Made by a program: the position numbers and the translations under genes. 64,000 bases of DNA from Devosia sediminis (GTDB lineage: Bacteria; Pseudomonadota; Alphaproteobacteria; Rhizobiales; Devosiaceae). Below are positions 1-7,706 of the stretch, in pieces. The DNA lies in assembly GCF_016411825.1 (NCBI RefSeq), contig NZ_JAEKMH010000001.1:310001-374000 (forward strand). The letters are read 5' to 3'. Within the stretch, counting starts at the first letter, position 1. The number at the start of each line of letters is the position of its first letter. The notes under the pieces were generated by a model. It saw only the letters and a list, made by a program, of their open reading frames with translations. It ran no database searches and had not been told where the DNA came from.

Positions 1-341
1 TGGACGAACGCACCAGGCCGGAGCATGCGGCACGGAACAATCTGTGCTTGCCGGTCGATCATCCATACTGGGACACATGGGCACCGCCTTGTGGCTGGCA
101 CTGTCGCTGTCATCTTCAGAGCCTTTCCCAGCGCGACGTCGACCGCATGCGCGACCAGCTCAAGTTTGAGCCGCCGGCACTGGATCTTCGCCCATGGGAA
201 AACCCGGCCAGCGGCGAAGTTCGCTGGATTGATGCCGGTATAGATCCCGGCTGGGACCACAACCCTGGCAAGTCAGGATGGCAGGCGCTTGAACAGCGTC
301 TGGCCGGTAAACCCGACCCGTTGGGCATCCGGTCTCCGTAA
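1..341 (+). CDS. Mu F-like phage head morphogenesis protein, C-terminal part
   Basis: The reading frame is open from base 3 and enters the window already coding, so the gene begins upstream. The visible end has the hallmarks of the Mu F / SPP1 gp7 minor head protein family: TRPEHAARNN, then LPVDHPYWDTWAPPCGWHC, with the paired cysteines of the family's terminal motif, then GIDPGWDHNPGKSGW. These proteins join the portal and help package DNA or shape the procapsid inside the host cytoplasm. Only about 113 residues are visible. The position directly before the protease and capsid genes agrees with Mu-like head modules. Confidence 0.85.
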   Translation, partial: DERTRPEHAARNNLCLPVDHPYWDTWAPPCGWHCRCHLQSLSQRDVDRMRDQLKFEPPALDLRPWENPASGEVRWIDAGIDPGWDHNPGKSGWQALEQRLAGKPDPLGIRSP

Positions 342-347
342 TCCGGG

Positions 348-428
348 TCACCACCAGCGAACAGATTTCCCGCCGAAGTAGATCGCGGCGAACAGCGCCG
401 CGAGGTTGATGCAAGTGTCGATAGTCAT
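348..428 (-). CDS. possible 26-residue small membrane protein
   Basis: A short open frame on the minus strand starts with ATG behind a GAAAGG-like ribosome site and would encode MTIDTCINLAALFAAIYFGG plus a short basic tail SVRWW. The middle is hydrophobic enough for one membrane span. A perfect inverted repeat AGGAC/GTCCT lies just upstream at about 441-455. It points against the head operon and fills the gap between the F-like gene and the methylase gene. There is no homology evidence, and chance is a real possibility at this length. Confidence 0.3.
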   Translation of the reverse strand: MTIDTCINLAALFAAIYFGGKSVRWW

Positions 429-683
429 TCCAAACCTTTCAGGACCCTATTGTCCTAAGAGGCGGGAATAAGCCCCAGACAGTTGTTGCCACCACTACGG
501 GGGACCAAGTCCGGCCAGCGTATGAGCGACGGGCGGCCGAGGCACTGCAATGCCTCGAACTGGGGCAACGGATTGGCGTCCAACCCCAAAGCAGAAATGA
601 CACCGCTTCACCCGCCACCCTCTCACGAGGGCCATGGCAGTGAACCAGTCCCAGGGAAAAAGGACGTGGAGAATTTCAGTCAA

Positions 684-1481
684 ATGCGACCGGTTGATCC
701 GACCAGGACACCGGCCGGCTATATCGGAGGCAAGCGCAATCTCGCCAAGCGTATCACGACGCTCATCGAGACCGTCCCTCACATAACCTATGCGGAAGCC
801 TTCGTTGGCATGGGCGGCATCTTCTTCCGCCGGCGCCAGGCGCCGCGGGCCGAGGTCATCAATGACTACTCTGGCGAAGTCGCGAACCTGTTCCGCATCC
901 TGCAGCGGCACTATCCGCAGTTTATGGACACGCTGCGCTTTCAGCTTTCAGGGCGACGGGAATTCGAACGCCTCAAAAGCACCGACCCATCGACCCTAAC
1001 CGACCTCGAGCGGGCGGGGCGCTTCCTCTACCTCCAGCGTCTAGCCTTTGGCGGGAAAGTCGCGGGCCGCAATTTCGGGGTGAGTTTGCGGGAATCGTCG
1101 GGGTTCAATCTCACGACCCTGGCGCCACTGCTCGATGACATTCACCATCGGCTCACCGGGGTCACCATCGAGAACCTGCCCTGGCAGGCGTTCCTGCAAC
1201 GCTATGATCGCCCTGAAACGCTGTTTTACCTAGACCCGCCATATTGGGGCAGCGAGGCTGACTACGGAGCTGGCATGTTTGGCCGCGAGGAGTTCAAACA
1301 AATGGCCAAAGCACTCGCCGAGCTGCGCGGTCGCTTCATCCTGTCGATCAACGACCGGCCTGAGATCCGTGCACTGTTCTCTGACTTTAATTTGGAGCCC
1401 GTCGAATTGACCTACACCATCGCGGGTGGACCTAACGCGAAATCGGCGAAGGAGTTGATCATCACTGGCAATCTGGGGTGA
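684..1481 (+). CDS. D12-class (Dam-type) N6-adenine DNA methyltransferase
   Basis: The protein of 265 residues carries the class alpha N6-adenine methylase signatures in order: YIGGKRNLA near the start (motif X), AFVGMGGIFF (S-adenosylmethionine motif I) and DPPYW (catalytic motif IV). It should methylate adenine in a short DNA target, perhaps shielding phage DNA from host restriction. The frame is open from 483, but the upstream residues do not resemble the family. ATG 684 has a GGAG ribosome site 11 bases ahead, and the domain starts right after it, so this start is preferred. A methylase between the F-like gene and the protease is an accessory insertion in the head module. Confidence 0.85.
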   Translation: MRPVDPTRTPAGYIGGKRNLAKRITTLIETVPHITYAEAFVGMGGIFFRRRQAPRAEVINDYSGEVANLFRILQRHYPQFMDTLRFQLSGRREFERLKSTDPSTLTDLERAGRFLYLQRLAFGGKVAGRNFGVSLRESSGFNLTTLAPLLDDIHHRLTGVTIENLPWQAFLQRYDRPETLFYLDPPYWGSEADYGAGMFGREEFKQMAKALAELRGRFILSINDRPEIRALFSDFNLEPVELTYTIAGGPNAKSAKELIITGNLG

Positions 1482-1560
1482 TTTGCAAGTAGCCGCCGGG
1501 AGCCGCTAGGGGCGCTCCTGGCGGCATTTCCCTTAGCCAAGCTCATGGCTTGGCCTCAAC

Positions 1561-1580
1561 CCCGTTTAAAACCCGTTTAA
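1561..1580. repeat. tandem CCCGTTTAA repeats within a hairpin
   Basis: Two copies of CCCGTTTAA lie at 1561-1569 and 1572-1580, flanked by ACCCC and GGGGT arms that can pair around them. A second hairpin, GCCAAG/CTTGGC, lies just upstream at 1536-1554. They sit in the 235-base gap between the methylase and the protease genes, where a terminator for the first unit and a promoter for the capsid unit would be expected. Confidence 0.4.
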
Positions 1581-1662
1581 TGGGGTCTGGTGGGCAAATG
1601 GAACGGTGAGGTCCGCCTTCCGTTTCCACATCGCCGAGAAATCGGCGGGACATATCCGTCCA

Positions 1663-1677
1663 TCACACACTGTGTGA
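1663..1677. promoter_or_regulatory. perfect palindrome before the capsid operon
   Basis: TCACACACTGTGTGA has two seven-base arms around one central base and lies 39 bases before the protease start. Its size and symmetry fit a dimeric regulator site or a hairpin at the head of the late transcript. No regulator can be named from this window. Confidence 0.35.
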
Positions 1678-1716
1678 GAATTCTTCGGATCGGGGCGGTC
1701 ATGAACTATCCCGCTC

Positions 1717-2835
1717 ATGAACCAGCCAGTCAATCCACTCTCCCACACTCTGCTGACCGCCCAGGTCACGACCCTTGCTGCCGTCACGCATGCATCGGTT
1801 GAGGTCGCGGCTTTGCCGTACGGCGAAGACAAGGCCGTTTGGAACAAGCTTGTGCCTGCGGGGACCTTCAAGGCCCGCGACGGGCGCGGCCCGTTCCATG
1901 CCGGCGGCAAGTCCGAGATGGAGGCGATCCTCGCGCGCACCATGGAATACGCCGGCGGCACCGAGCTGATGATCGATTACGACCATCAGAGCTTCCTGTC
2001 GGCTGTGAAGGGTGTCGGTGGTACCGCCAAGGCCGCGGGCTGGATCAAAAAGCTCGAGGTCCGTGAAGACGGCATCTGGGGCCTGATCGAATGGACTGCC
2101 CTGGCAGCTCGCTCCATCAAGCGGAACGAGTACCGCTACCTGTCGCCGAGCTTCTCCAATGACAAGGCCGGCAACATCCACACGATCTTCAATGCGGGAC
2201 TTCTCAATATGCCCGCCATGGACCTGGTCGCAGTCGCGGCTGGGGCCGATCTTTCAACCCCCACGGAACCTGACATGAAGACCATTGCAAAGGCCCTCGG
2301 CCTTGAAGAAACCGCCTCCGAAGATGCGATCCTGGCTGCCATCAATGCCCAGGCAGCCGACCGCACCCGCGTCCTCACCACTGCCGGCCTGAAGCCCGAG
2401 GCGACCACGGACGAGCTGGTAACCACTCTGTCCGTCCTCAAGACCGCCAGCGCCGGAAAGACCGAGGTCGACCCGACCAAGTTCGTGCCGATCGACCAGG
2501 TCACCGCGCTGCAGGACGAAGTCACCACGCTCAAGGCGGACATCCTGGGCGGCAAGGCTGAAGCCGCTGTCGACGATGCCATCGAGAAGGGCAAGCTTCT
2601 GCCGGCGCTCCGCGATTGGGGTCTGCAGCTGTTCAAATCCAGCCAGGAGCAGTTCACCGCCTTCATCGACAAGGCGCCGTCGCTGACCACCACGCAGCTC
2701 GGCAGCAAGAAGGTCGATACCACCACCAACAGCGACGGCCTCACCGAAGCTGACGAGCTGGCCATCACCATGATGGGCCTCGACCGCGCCGAGTTCATCA
2801 AGACCCGCAAGGCCGAGCTGGCCGAAGCCGCGTAA
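1717..2835 (+). CDS. Mu I-like prohead protease with scaffold domain
   Basis: This 372-residue protein matches the Mu gpI family. The N-terminal half has MIDYDHQS, AAGWIKKLEV and GIWGLIEWTALAARSIKRNE followed by YRYLSPSF, all family hallmarks. The C-terminal half (about residues 190-370) is rich in Ala, Glu, Thr and Lys and predicted helical, as expected for the scaffold that in Mu is also made separately as gpZ. It should organise the procapsid and then cleave itself and the scaffold. The ribosome site ahead of ATG 1717 is weak. The next two genes, decoration and capsid, are its partners. Confidence 0.9.
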   Translation: MNQPVNPLSHTLLTAQVTTLAAVTHASVEVAALPYGEDKAVWNKLVPAGTFKARDGRGPFHAGGKSEMEAILARTMEYAGGTELMIDYDHQSFLSAVKGVGGTAKAAGWIKKLEVREDGIWGLIEWTALAARSIKRNEYRYLSPSFSNDKAGNIHTIFNAGLLNMPAMDLVAVAAGADLSTPTEPDMKTIAKALGLEETASEDAILAAINAQAADRTRVLTTAGLKPEATTDELVTTLSVLKTASAGKTEVDPTKFVPIDQVTALQDEVTTLKADILGGKAEAAVDDAIEKGKLLPALRDWGLQLFKSSQEQFTAFIDKAPSLTTTQLGSKKVDTTTNSDGLTEADELAITMMGLDRAEFIKTRKAELAEAA

Positions 2836-2958
2836 CCGAATACCCAGGGCGCTCACCGACAGGCGCGGAAGACCGTGAGGTCAAAGGGAAGCTGCAGCGG
2901 TGAGGCGGCTTCCCACCATCCCCCCAACGGCGGCCAGGCCGCACCGGAGAACCAAAAG

Positions 2959-3396
2959 ATGACGGCTCTGACCGCCGACCGTAATACCCCCCGCGCCCAG
3001 GGCGACATCCTCGTCCTGGACCTGGCCGCCGCGATCAAGGTGTTCGCGGGCGGTATTGTCATGCGCAACGCCGCCGGCAACGGCACCAAGGGCGCCACTG
3101 CTACCGGCAGCGTTGGTGTCGGTGTTGCGATCGAACAGGTGGACAATTCCGCCGGCGCCGCCGGGGACAAGACCGCTCAGGTCCGCGTTGGCACGTTCCG
3201 CTTTGCCAATTCGGCCGCAGGTGACCTCATCACCAAGGCCGACATCAACAAGCCCGCCTACATCGTGGATGACCAGACCGTCGCCAAGACCAACGGCACG
3301 AACACCCGTTCGATCGCCGGGATGATCGCCGGCGTCGACGCCCTGGGCGTCTGGGTGCGGTTCGACGAAGCCCTGGCCTCTGCGTACCTGACCTGA
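2959..3396 (+). CDS. phage capsid decoration (cement) protein
   Basis: The product has 145 residues starting MTALTADRNTPRAQGD, the usual opening of the small protein encoded between the protease and the T-like capsid in Mu-like phages. The body is beta-rich with few charged clusters, as for head-stabilising proteins. The frame is open from 2875, but ATG 2959 has a GGAG site 10 bases ahead and gives the family-like start. A hairpin with arms GGGAAGC/GCTTCCC (2886-2914) lies upstream in the gap after the protease. The role is assigned by family resemblance and position. Confidence 0.7.
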   Translation: MTALTADRNTPRAQGDILVLDLAAAIKVFAGGIVMRNAAGNGTKGATATGSVGVGVAIEQVDNSAGAAGDKTAQVRVGTFRFANSAAGDLITKADINKPAYIVDDQTVAKTNGTNTRSIAGMIAGVDALGVWVRFDEALASAYLT

Positions 3397-3438
3397 TCCG
3401 GACACTCCCCAACAGCACTCAGCAAGGACCAATTTTCG

Positions 3439-4332
3439 ATGCTCGTAAACGCCGCCAACCTCAACGGCCTCCGGACTGGCTTCAACACCAGTTTCCAGCG
3501 GGGCCTGGGGATGACTACCTCCCTCCACGCTCGCGTGGCCACCATCGTCCCGGCCTCGACCAAGGAACAGAAGTACGGTTGGCTCGGCAAGGTGCCGAAC
3601 GTCCGTGAATGGGTCGGGCCGCGCATGGTGCAGAACCTCGCCCAGCACGACTACTCCATCAAGGAGAAGCCGTACGAACTGACCATCGGCGTCGACCGCG
3701 ACGACATCGAGACCGACAACCTCGGCATCTATGCACCGATGTTCGAGGAGATGGGCGCCTCGACCGGCTCGCACTGGGACATGCTCGTTTTCTCCCAGCT
3801 CAAGGCCGGTTTCGCCGCCAACTGCTATGACGGCCAGTTCTTCTTCGACACGGACCACCCGGTGATCCTCGAGGACGGCTCCCAGGGCACGGTTGCCAAC
3901 ACCGATGGCGGCAACGGCACGCCGTGGTTCCTCCTCTGCACCAACCGGCCGCTCAAGCCGATCATCCTGCAGAAGCGCCGTGATTTTGAGTTTGTCGCCA
4001 AGGACCAGCTTACCGACACCAACGTCTTCAATAACAAGGAATTCCAGTACGGCGCCGACGCTCGTGGCAACGTGGGCTTTGGCTTCTGGCAGTTCGCCTG
4101 GGGTTCGAAGCAGACGCTCAGCGCCGCCAACTATGGCACTGCGCGCGCCGCGCTCTCCGGCATGAAGGGCGACCATGGGCGGCCGCTCGGCCTGGTTCCG
4201 AACCTCCTGGTCGTGCCGCCTGCACTGGAAGGCACCGCGCGCAAACTCCTCACCTCCGAACTGGGGGCCGGCGGCGAGACCAACGAATGGAAGGGCACGG
4301 CCGAGCTGCTCGTCGTTCCCTGGCTCGCCTAG
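3439..4332 (+). CDS. Mu T-like major capsid protein
   Basis: The 297-residue product has the Mu gpT signature throughout: LRTGFNTSFQRGLG near the start, WLGKVPNVREWVGPRM, YELTIGVDRDDIETDN and FFDTDHPV. It is the main shell subunit of the head, probably HK97-fold. It follows the decoration protein by 42 bases and has an AGGA ribosome site. A GC-rich hairpin directly after the stop (about 4350-4372) may lower readthrough into later genes and so favour capsid output. Confidence 0.92.
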   Translation: MLVNAANLNGLRTGFNTSFQRGLGMTTSLHARVATIVPASTKEQKYGWLGKVPNVREWVGPRMVQNLAQHDYSIKEKPYELTIGVDRDDIETDNLGIYAPMFEEMGASTGSHWDMLVFSQLKAGFAANCYDGQFFFDTDHPVILEDGSQGTVANTDGGNGTPWFLLCTNRPLKPIILQKRRDFEFVAKDQLTDTNVFNNKEFQYGADARGNVGFGFWQFAWGSKQTLSAANYGTARAALSGMKGDHGRPLGLVPNLLVVPPALEGTARKLLTSELGAGGETNEWKGTAELLVVPWLA

Positions 4333-4430
4333 TCGCGCCCGCCCACTCGCCGGCGCCGGTTGCGCCGGCGGGCTTTAGAGAAGCGACCATCCCGGCCGCT
4401 TCTGTAAGACCCGAAACCAAGGACACTTGC

Positions 4431-4748
4431 ATGAAGCTCATGAGTTTGCTCGGCGCATCGATCGCCGCTGCTCTCTTCTTCGCCCTCCCGGCCGCTGCTG
4501 CCGTAGGGCCTGCCTTCGACGCCGGTCCCACCGTCCAGGTGGTGACCCATGACTGCCTGGTTCTTCCCATGGCCGCGGACGCCAAGTTCTTCGCCGAGGC
4601 CGATCGCGGCTGCGAACCGACGATTTCCGACCTGGCTGACGTCTGTATGACCGAGACCACCTCGGCGCCGCCGGCACGCATCGCCGTCATTTTCCTGCCC
4701 AATGAGCCGCTCGGCTGCCCGACCATCCGCCCGAGCCCCCCTGGCTAA
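4431..4748 (+). CDS. putative secreted small cysteine-containing protein in the capsid operon
   Basis: I do not recognise this 105-residue protein. Its first 23 residues, MKLMSLLGASIAAALFFALP followed by AAA, form a typical Sec signal peptide with an Ala-rich cleavage site, and the mature part has four cysteines that could form two disulfides. AGGA lies nine bases before ATG 4431. It is framed by two GC-rich hairpins (about 4350-4372 and 4790-4819), so it may be a small separate unit. An exported protein among head genes might act in the host envelope, for example in superinfection exclusion, but that is only an inference from the signal peptide. Confidence 0.6.
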   Translation: MKLMSLLGASIAAALFFALPAAAAVGPAFDAGPTVQVVTHDCLVLPMAADAKFFAEADRGCEPTISDLADVCMTETTSAPPARIAVIFLPNEPLGCPTIRPSPPG

Positions 4749-4789
4749 CCCTCGTTCCTGACGCGGCATCCTCCTCCCGCCGCGCACTA

Positions 4790-4819
4790 CCGCCGCTCCT
4801 TCCTCCCTGGGAGCGGCGG
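4790..4819 (+). terminator. GC-rich hairpin between capsid and gp35-like genes
   Basis: CCGCCGCTCC and GGAGCGGCGG pair perfectly around a ten-base loop and are followed by GTCTTTCG, so the U-tract is weak. It could act as a partial terminator that tunes the ratio of capsid to downstream products. Confidence 0.45.
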
Positions 4820-4875
4820 GTCTTTCGAGAGGGCCGCCCGCCGACCCTGCCGCAAGCCCCGAAAAGGAACCTGCA

Positions 4876-5853
4876 ATGGACGAACTGACAAAGATCAAGG
4901 GCATCGGCAATGCCACGGCGGCAAAGCTTGCCGCTGGCGGCGTCGATACCTTCGCCAAGCTTGCCGCGTCGAACCACGAGCAGCTCGAGCTGCTCAAGAT
5001 CCCCGGCGATGCCGAGGACCATGGCAAGTTTATCGCCGCCGCGGCCGAGCTGGTACCGAAGACCATCGACCTCAATAATGCGACGGCTGAGGAGGTCGCC
5101 GCCCAGGCTGCCAAGATCGAAACCGCTCGACTGCAGCTTGCGCAGCTCGCCGACGCTGTGGTTTTGGCACATGGTCATCTGCAGGGCCTTCCGGCAGACG
5201 CTGCGCCCGAACTGGTTGCCGATGCTCAGACCAGTCTCCACAACGCCCGTTCACTGATCACTGCGGCGACTAAGGAGGCCTGCGCTTTATTGGGGGTCCC
5301 CTTGGGCGCCCCGCTGCCGGCCGCGCTCCTCGAGGAGCTGGCGCCGCTCGCGGAGTTGCCCGCCATCGAGCGCCCGGCTGTCGCCAAAACGGCCCCGCCT
5401 GCCGCCGCAGAGGCGCAGGCATCGGCGGCCCCCGAGGTAGCTGACGCCGAGGAGAGGGACCGCGACATCTTCGCTGACGTCCCGGCGCTCGAGCAGGATC
5501 AGGCGCATGCTTTCCTCGCCGATGTGGTCGACCACGCTCGTGCCGCAGCTGCTTCGGGTGAGGTGCCGGAGGCCATCGCCTATCTGCAGCAGCACCGCAG
5601 CGAGCTTCTCGTTGGCCAGGCACTGCTGGGCGAATTGCTCGAGGGCATCAATTCCGAGATCTCGGCCCTGGAAGAAATCCAGACCACGGCTCCAGTGGAA
5701 CGGCCTGTCGAAGTTACTGCGACCGTGGACAGCCGGTGGCGCAGCGGCCGGCAGTTCACCAAGGCTCCGACCCGCTTCGAGGCTGGCGAGCTTGGTAGCG
5801 ACGAGCTCGAAGCGCTGCGGGGCGACCCGCTGCTCATCGTGGAGCTGCTCTAG
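4876..5853 (+). CDS. gp35-like protein with helix-hairpin-helix and FluMu-type C-terminal domain
   Basis: The first 60 residues (IKGIGNATAAKLAAGGVDTF, then KLAAS) form a helix-hairpin-helix fold like that used for non-specific DNA contact. A long Ala/Glu-rich stretch (about 60-270) follows. The last 45 residues (WRSGRQFTKAPTRF, then ELGSDELEALRGDPLLIVEL) match the small FluMu N-terminal/gp35 domain of Mu-like prophages. It has 325 residues, far longer than the usual 100-150 of gp35 proteins, so it is a fused form. A good site, AAAAGGAACC, precedes ATG. The role is probably head completion, with possible DNA contact. Confidence 0.65.
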   Translation: MDELTKIKGIGNATAAKLAAGGVDTFAKLAASNHEQLELLKIPGDAEDHGKFIAAAAELVPKTIDLNNATAEEVAAQAAKIETARLQLAQLADAVVLAHGHLQGLPADAAPELVADAQTSLHNARSLITAATKEACALLGVPLGAPLPAALLEELAPLAELPAIERPAVAKTAPPAAAEAQASAAPEVADAEERDRDIFADVPALEQDQAHAFLADVVDHARAAAASGEVPEAIAYLQQHRSELLVGQALLGELLEGINSEISALEEIQTTAPVERPVEVTATVDSRWRSGRQFTKAPTRFEAGELGSDELEALRGDPLLIVELL

Positions 5854-5855
5854 AC

Positions 5856-6104
5856 ATGCATCGCCCGTCCATTCAGCACCTCCTATGGGCAGTCAGGCGG
5901 CTGCTCCGCCTGCGCCCACCCGGCTACGCCCTGCACCTGGCCGGACCCGGCGTGAACGGTGCCATTCGTGGTGACCTGGTTCCCATCGACGCCACGGTCA
6001 TCATCGACCGTGGTCGCATTTTCGTCCGCACCGGACAGGTCGATTTCAACGGGTTCGAGATCTACGCCGAAGGTCACCGGACCTTCGCCTATCAGTCAGA
6101 ATAG
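5856..6104 (+). CDS. small phage protein of unknown function
   Basis: The 82-residue product starts two bases after the previous stop and is followed 12 bases later by the gp36 gene, so it is translated with them. The first 35 residues are basic and leucine/arginine-rich. The rest alternates hydrophobic and charged residues in a beta-like pattern (VIIDRGRIFVRTGQVDFNGF). No family is recognised. Position suggests a head-tail joining accessory protein. Confidence 0.55.
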   Translation: MHRPSIQHLLWAVRRLLRLRPPGYALHLAGPGVNGAIRGDLVPIDATVIIDRGRIFVRTGQVDFNGFEIYAEGHRTFAYQSE

Positions 6105-6116
6105 CTGAGGTGGGCA

Positions 6117-6551
6117 GTGACCTATTGCACTCAACAGGATCTCGTCGATCGATATGGGCAGACCAAACTGGTCCAGCTCACCGACAAGACCAACCGGCCT
6201 CAGACGACGATCGACGCCACAGTGGTGAGCAAGGCGGTGGCTGACGCCAGTTCGCTGATCAATTCCTATCTGGGCAAGAAGTATCAGCTACCGCTGACCG
6301 CTGCGGCTCCGGAAGTGCTCGTCACCTATGCCTGTCAGATCGCCTGGTTCCTTTTGCATGGCGACACCGCCGGCAAGGATCACGCCGCCCGCATGGCCTA
6401 TGAAGACGCGCGCAAATGGCTGGACCGTGTCGCGGCCGGCGCTGTCATCATCGAGGGCGCTGGTGAGATTATCGCTCCCGCTGGTGGCGGTCAGATCAAG
6501 ACCAAAGGACCGGAACGCATCTTCACCCGCGATCGGCTGGGTAGCTTCTGA
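6117..6551 (+). CDS. Mu gp36-like head-tail adaptor (DUF1320)
   Basis: The 144-residue protein opens MTYCTQQDLVDRYG and contains DASSLINSYLGKKYQLPL, the standard layout of the DUF1320/gp36 family that sits below the portal in Mu-like phages. The start is GTG 6117, supported by GAGGTGGG immediately upstream. The stop overlaps the next ATG by one base, which points to coupled translation. It probably forms part of the connector between head and tail. Confidence 0.85.
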   Translation: MTYCTQQDLVDRYGQTKLVQLTDKTNRPQTTIDATVVSKAVADASSLINSYLGKKYQLPLTAAAPEVLVTYACQIAWFLLHGDTAGKDHAARMAYEDARKWLDRVAAGAVIIEGAGEIIAPAGGGQIKTKGPERIFTRDRLGSF

Positions 6552-7135
6552 TGGCGGGCGTCTCCTTCTCCCTCGACGACAAGGAAGCCCAGGAAGCCCT
6601 CGCGCAGCTGGAGCGGGCCGCAGCCAACCCGGAAGGCGCGTACCACGCGATCGGCGCGCATTTCGTGTTTTCGACCCAGCGCAATATCGAGCAGGAGACG
6701 GCGCCGGATGGCCAGAAGTGGCGCCCGCTTTCGCCGCGCACGGCTGCCAAGCGCATTGGCCGCGGCCGGGCTGCGCGCCGCCGCGGCTACAACCACATCT
6801 TGCGGGTCACCGCGCGCCTCTACCAGTCGATCAGTTATGGCGTTGTGCCTAGCGGGGTCGAATGGGGCAGCAACCTGGTTTACGCCCGCATTCATCAGCT
6901 TGGCGGCACGATCGATATGAAGCCGCGCACCGGCACGGTTTCGATGCGCAATATCCGGAAGCGGGGCAATCGCTTCGTCCGCGCAGGCTCCAAGGGTGCC
7001 GAAAGCCGCGTGGTGCAGATCCGTGGCCACCAGGTGCGCATCCCGGCGCGTCCATTCCTGGGCATATCGGCCTATGACCGCCAGGCAATCCCCGAAATCG
7101 TCGCTGACCACCTTCGCCAGGAGGCGGGCCTATGA
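6551..7135 (+). CDS. Mu G-like virion morphogenesis protein
   Basis: The 194-residue product has the features of the phage virion morphogenesis (gpG / tail-completion) family: TAPDGQKWRPLSPRTAAKRI, a basic central stretch, LRVTARLYQSISYGV, YARIHQLGGTI and the closing IPARPFLGIS. These proteins complete head-tail assembly. The gene overlaps its neighbours at both ends (TGATG with gp36, four bases with the gp37-like gene). In Mu itself gene G follows F; here it sits after gp36, as in other Mu-headed siphophages. Confidence 0.85.
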   Translation: MAGVSFSLDDKEAQEALAQLERAAANPEGAYHAIGAHFVFSTQRNIEQETAPDGQKWRPLSPRTAAKRIGRGRAARRRGYNHILRVTARLYQSISYGVVPSGVEWGSNLVYARIHQLGGTIDMKPRTGTVSMRNIRKRGNRFVRAGSKGAESRVVQIRGHQVRIPARPFLGISAYDRQAIPEIVADHLRQEAGL

Positions 7136-7563
7136 GCGACCTGCATGAGATCAAGGGTCGGCTGCTGAGTGTCGGCACGCCATTTTACAGTGTGCGCGGC
7201 GCCAGCACGCTCTCGCAGGTCAAGGATAGGCCGGACGGCCCTTTGCCTCAGGCTTTCGTCATCGTGGCCGAGGATATGGCCCAGGACAATTCCCGAGCCA
7301 CCGGTGGGGTCTTCCAGCGCCTAGAACGCGACATCGCCATCGTCATCGTGGCCGAGCACCTTGGTGATGCCGATGGCGCGGATGTCCAGGACCCGCTCGA
7401 AGCCCTCAAGGACTACGTCCGGCGCCAGCTGCTCGGCTGGCAGACCAGCGAGATGGTGGACGTCATCACCTATGTCCGCGGCGAAACCATGGAGGCCGTC
7501 GATGGCTGTGTCTGGTTCGCGGCTTACTACTCCGCACCCCAGTACATCGAGGAGGCCAGCTGA
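7132..7563 (+). CDS. gp37-like tail terminator protein
   Basis: The protein has 143 residues and lies between the G-like protein and the tail tube, where gp37 (DUF1834 type) proteins are found. Visible features are the opening MSDLHEIKGRLLSVG, a beta-alpha core (FVIVAEDMAQDN, RDIAIVIVAEHLGDADGADV) and the tail LLGWQTSEMVDVITYVRGE, typical of proteins that cap the growing tail tube. It overlaps the G-like gene by four bases and the next small gene by one base. Confidence 0.7.
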   Translation: MSDLHEIKGRLLSVGTPFYSVRGASTLSQVKDRPDGPLPQAFVIVAEDMAQDNSRATGGVFQRLERDIAIVIVAEHLGDADGADVQDPLEALKDYVRRQLLGWQTSEMVDVITYVRGETMEAVDGCVWFAAYYSAPQYIEEAS

Positions 7564-7706
7564 TGGCTCGATACGAAGTGGACCCGGCCACTGGCGAGAA
7601 GACCCTCGTCGACCGGACGAAGACCCGTGAGGAAGCCGCGGCCGCGGCCGAGGCCGCTAATGCGGGCCGCAAGCCCGCGAGCAAGCCGAAGGACGACGAC
7701 AAATGA
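7563..7706 (+). CDS. small charged phage protein before the tail tube gene
   Basis: This 47-residue product begins MARYEVDPATGEKTLVDRTK and ends in an Ala-rich then Lys/Asp-rich tail (PASKPKDDDK). Its ATG overlaps the previous TGA by one base and its stop overlaps the next ATG by four bases, so coupling strongly supports expression despite its size. Small genes of this kind are common at this point in Mu-like phages. The function is unknown. Confidence 0.7.
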   Translation: MARYEVDPATGEKTLVDRTKTREEAAAAAEAANAGRKPASKPKDDDK

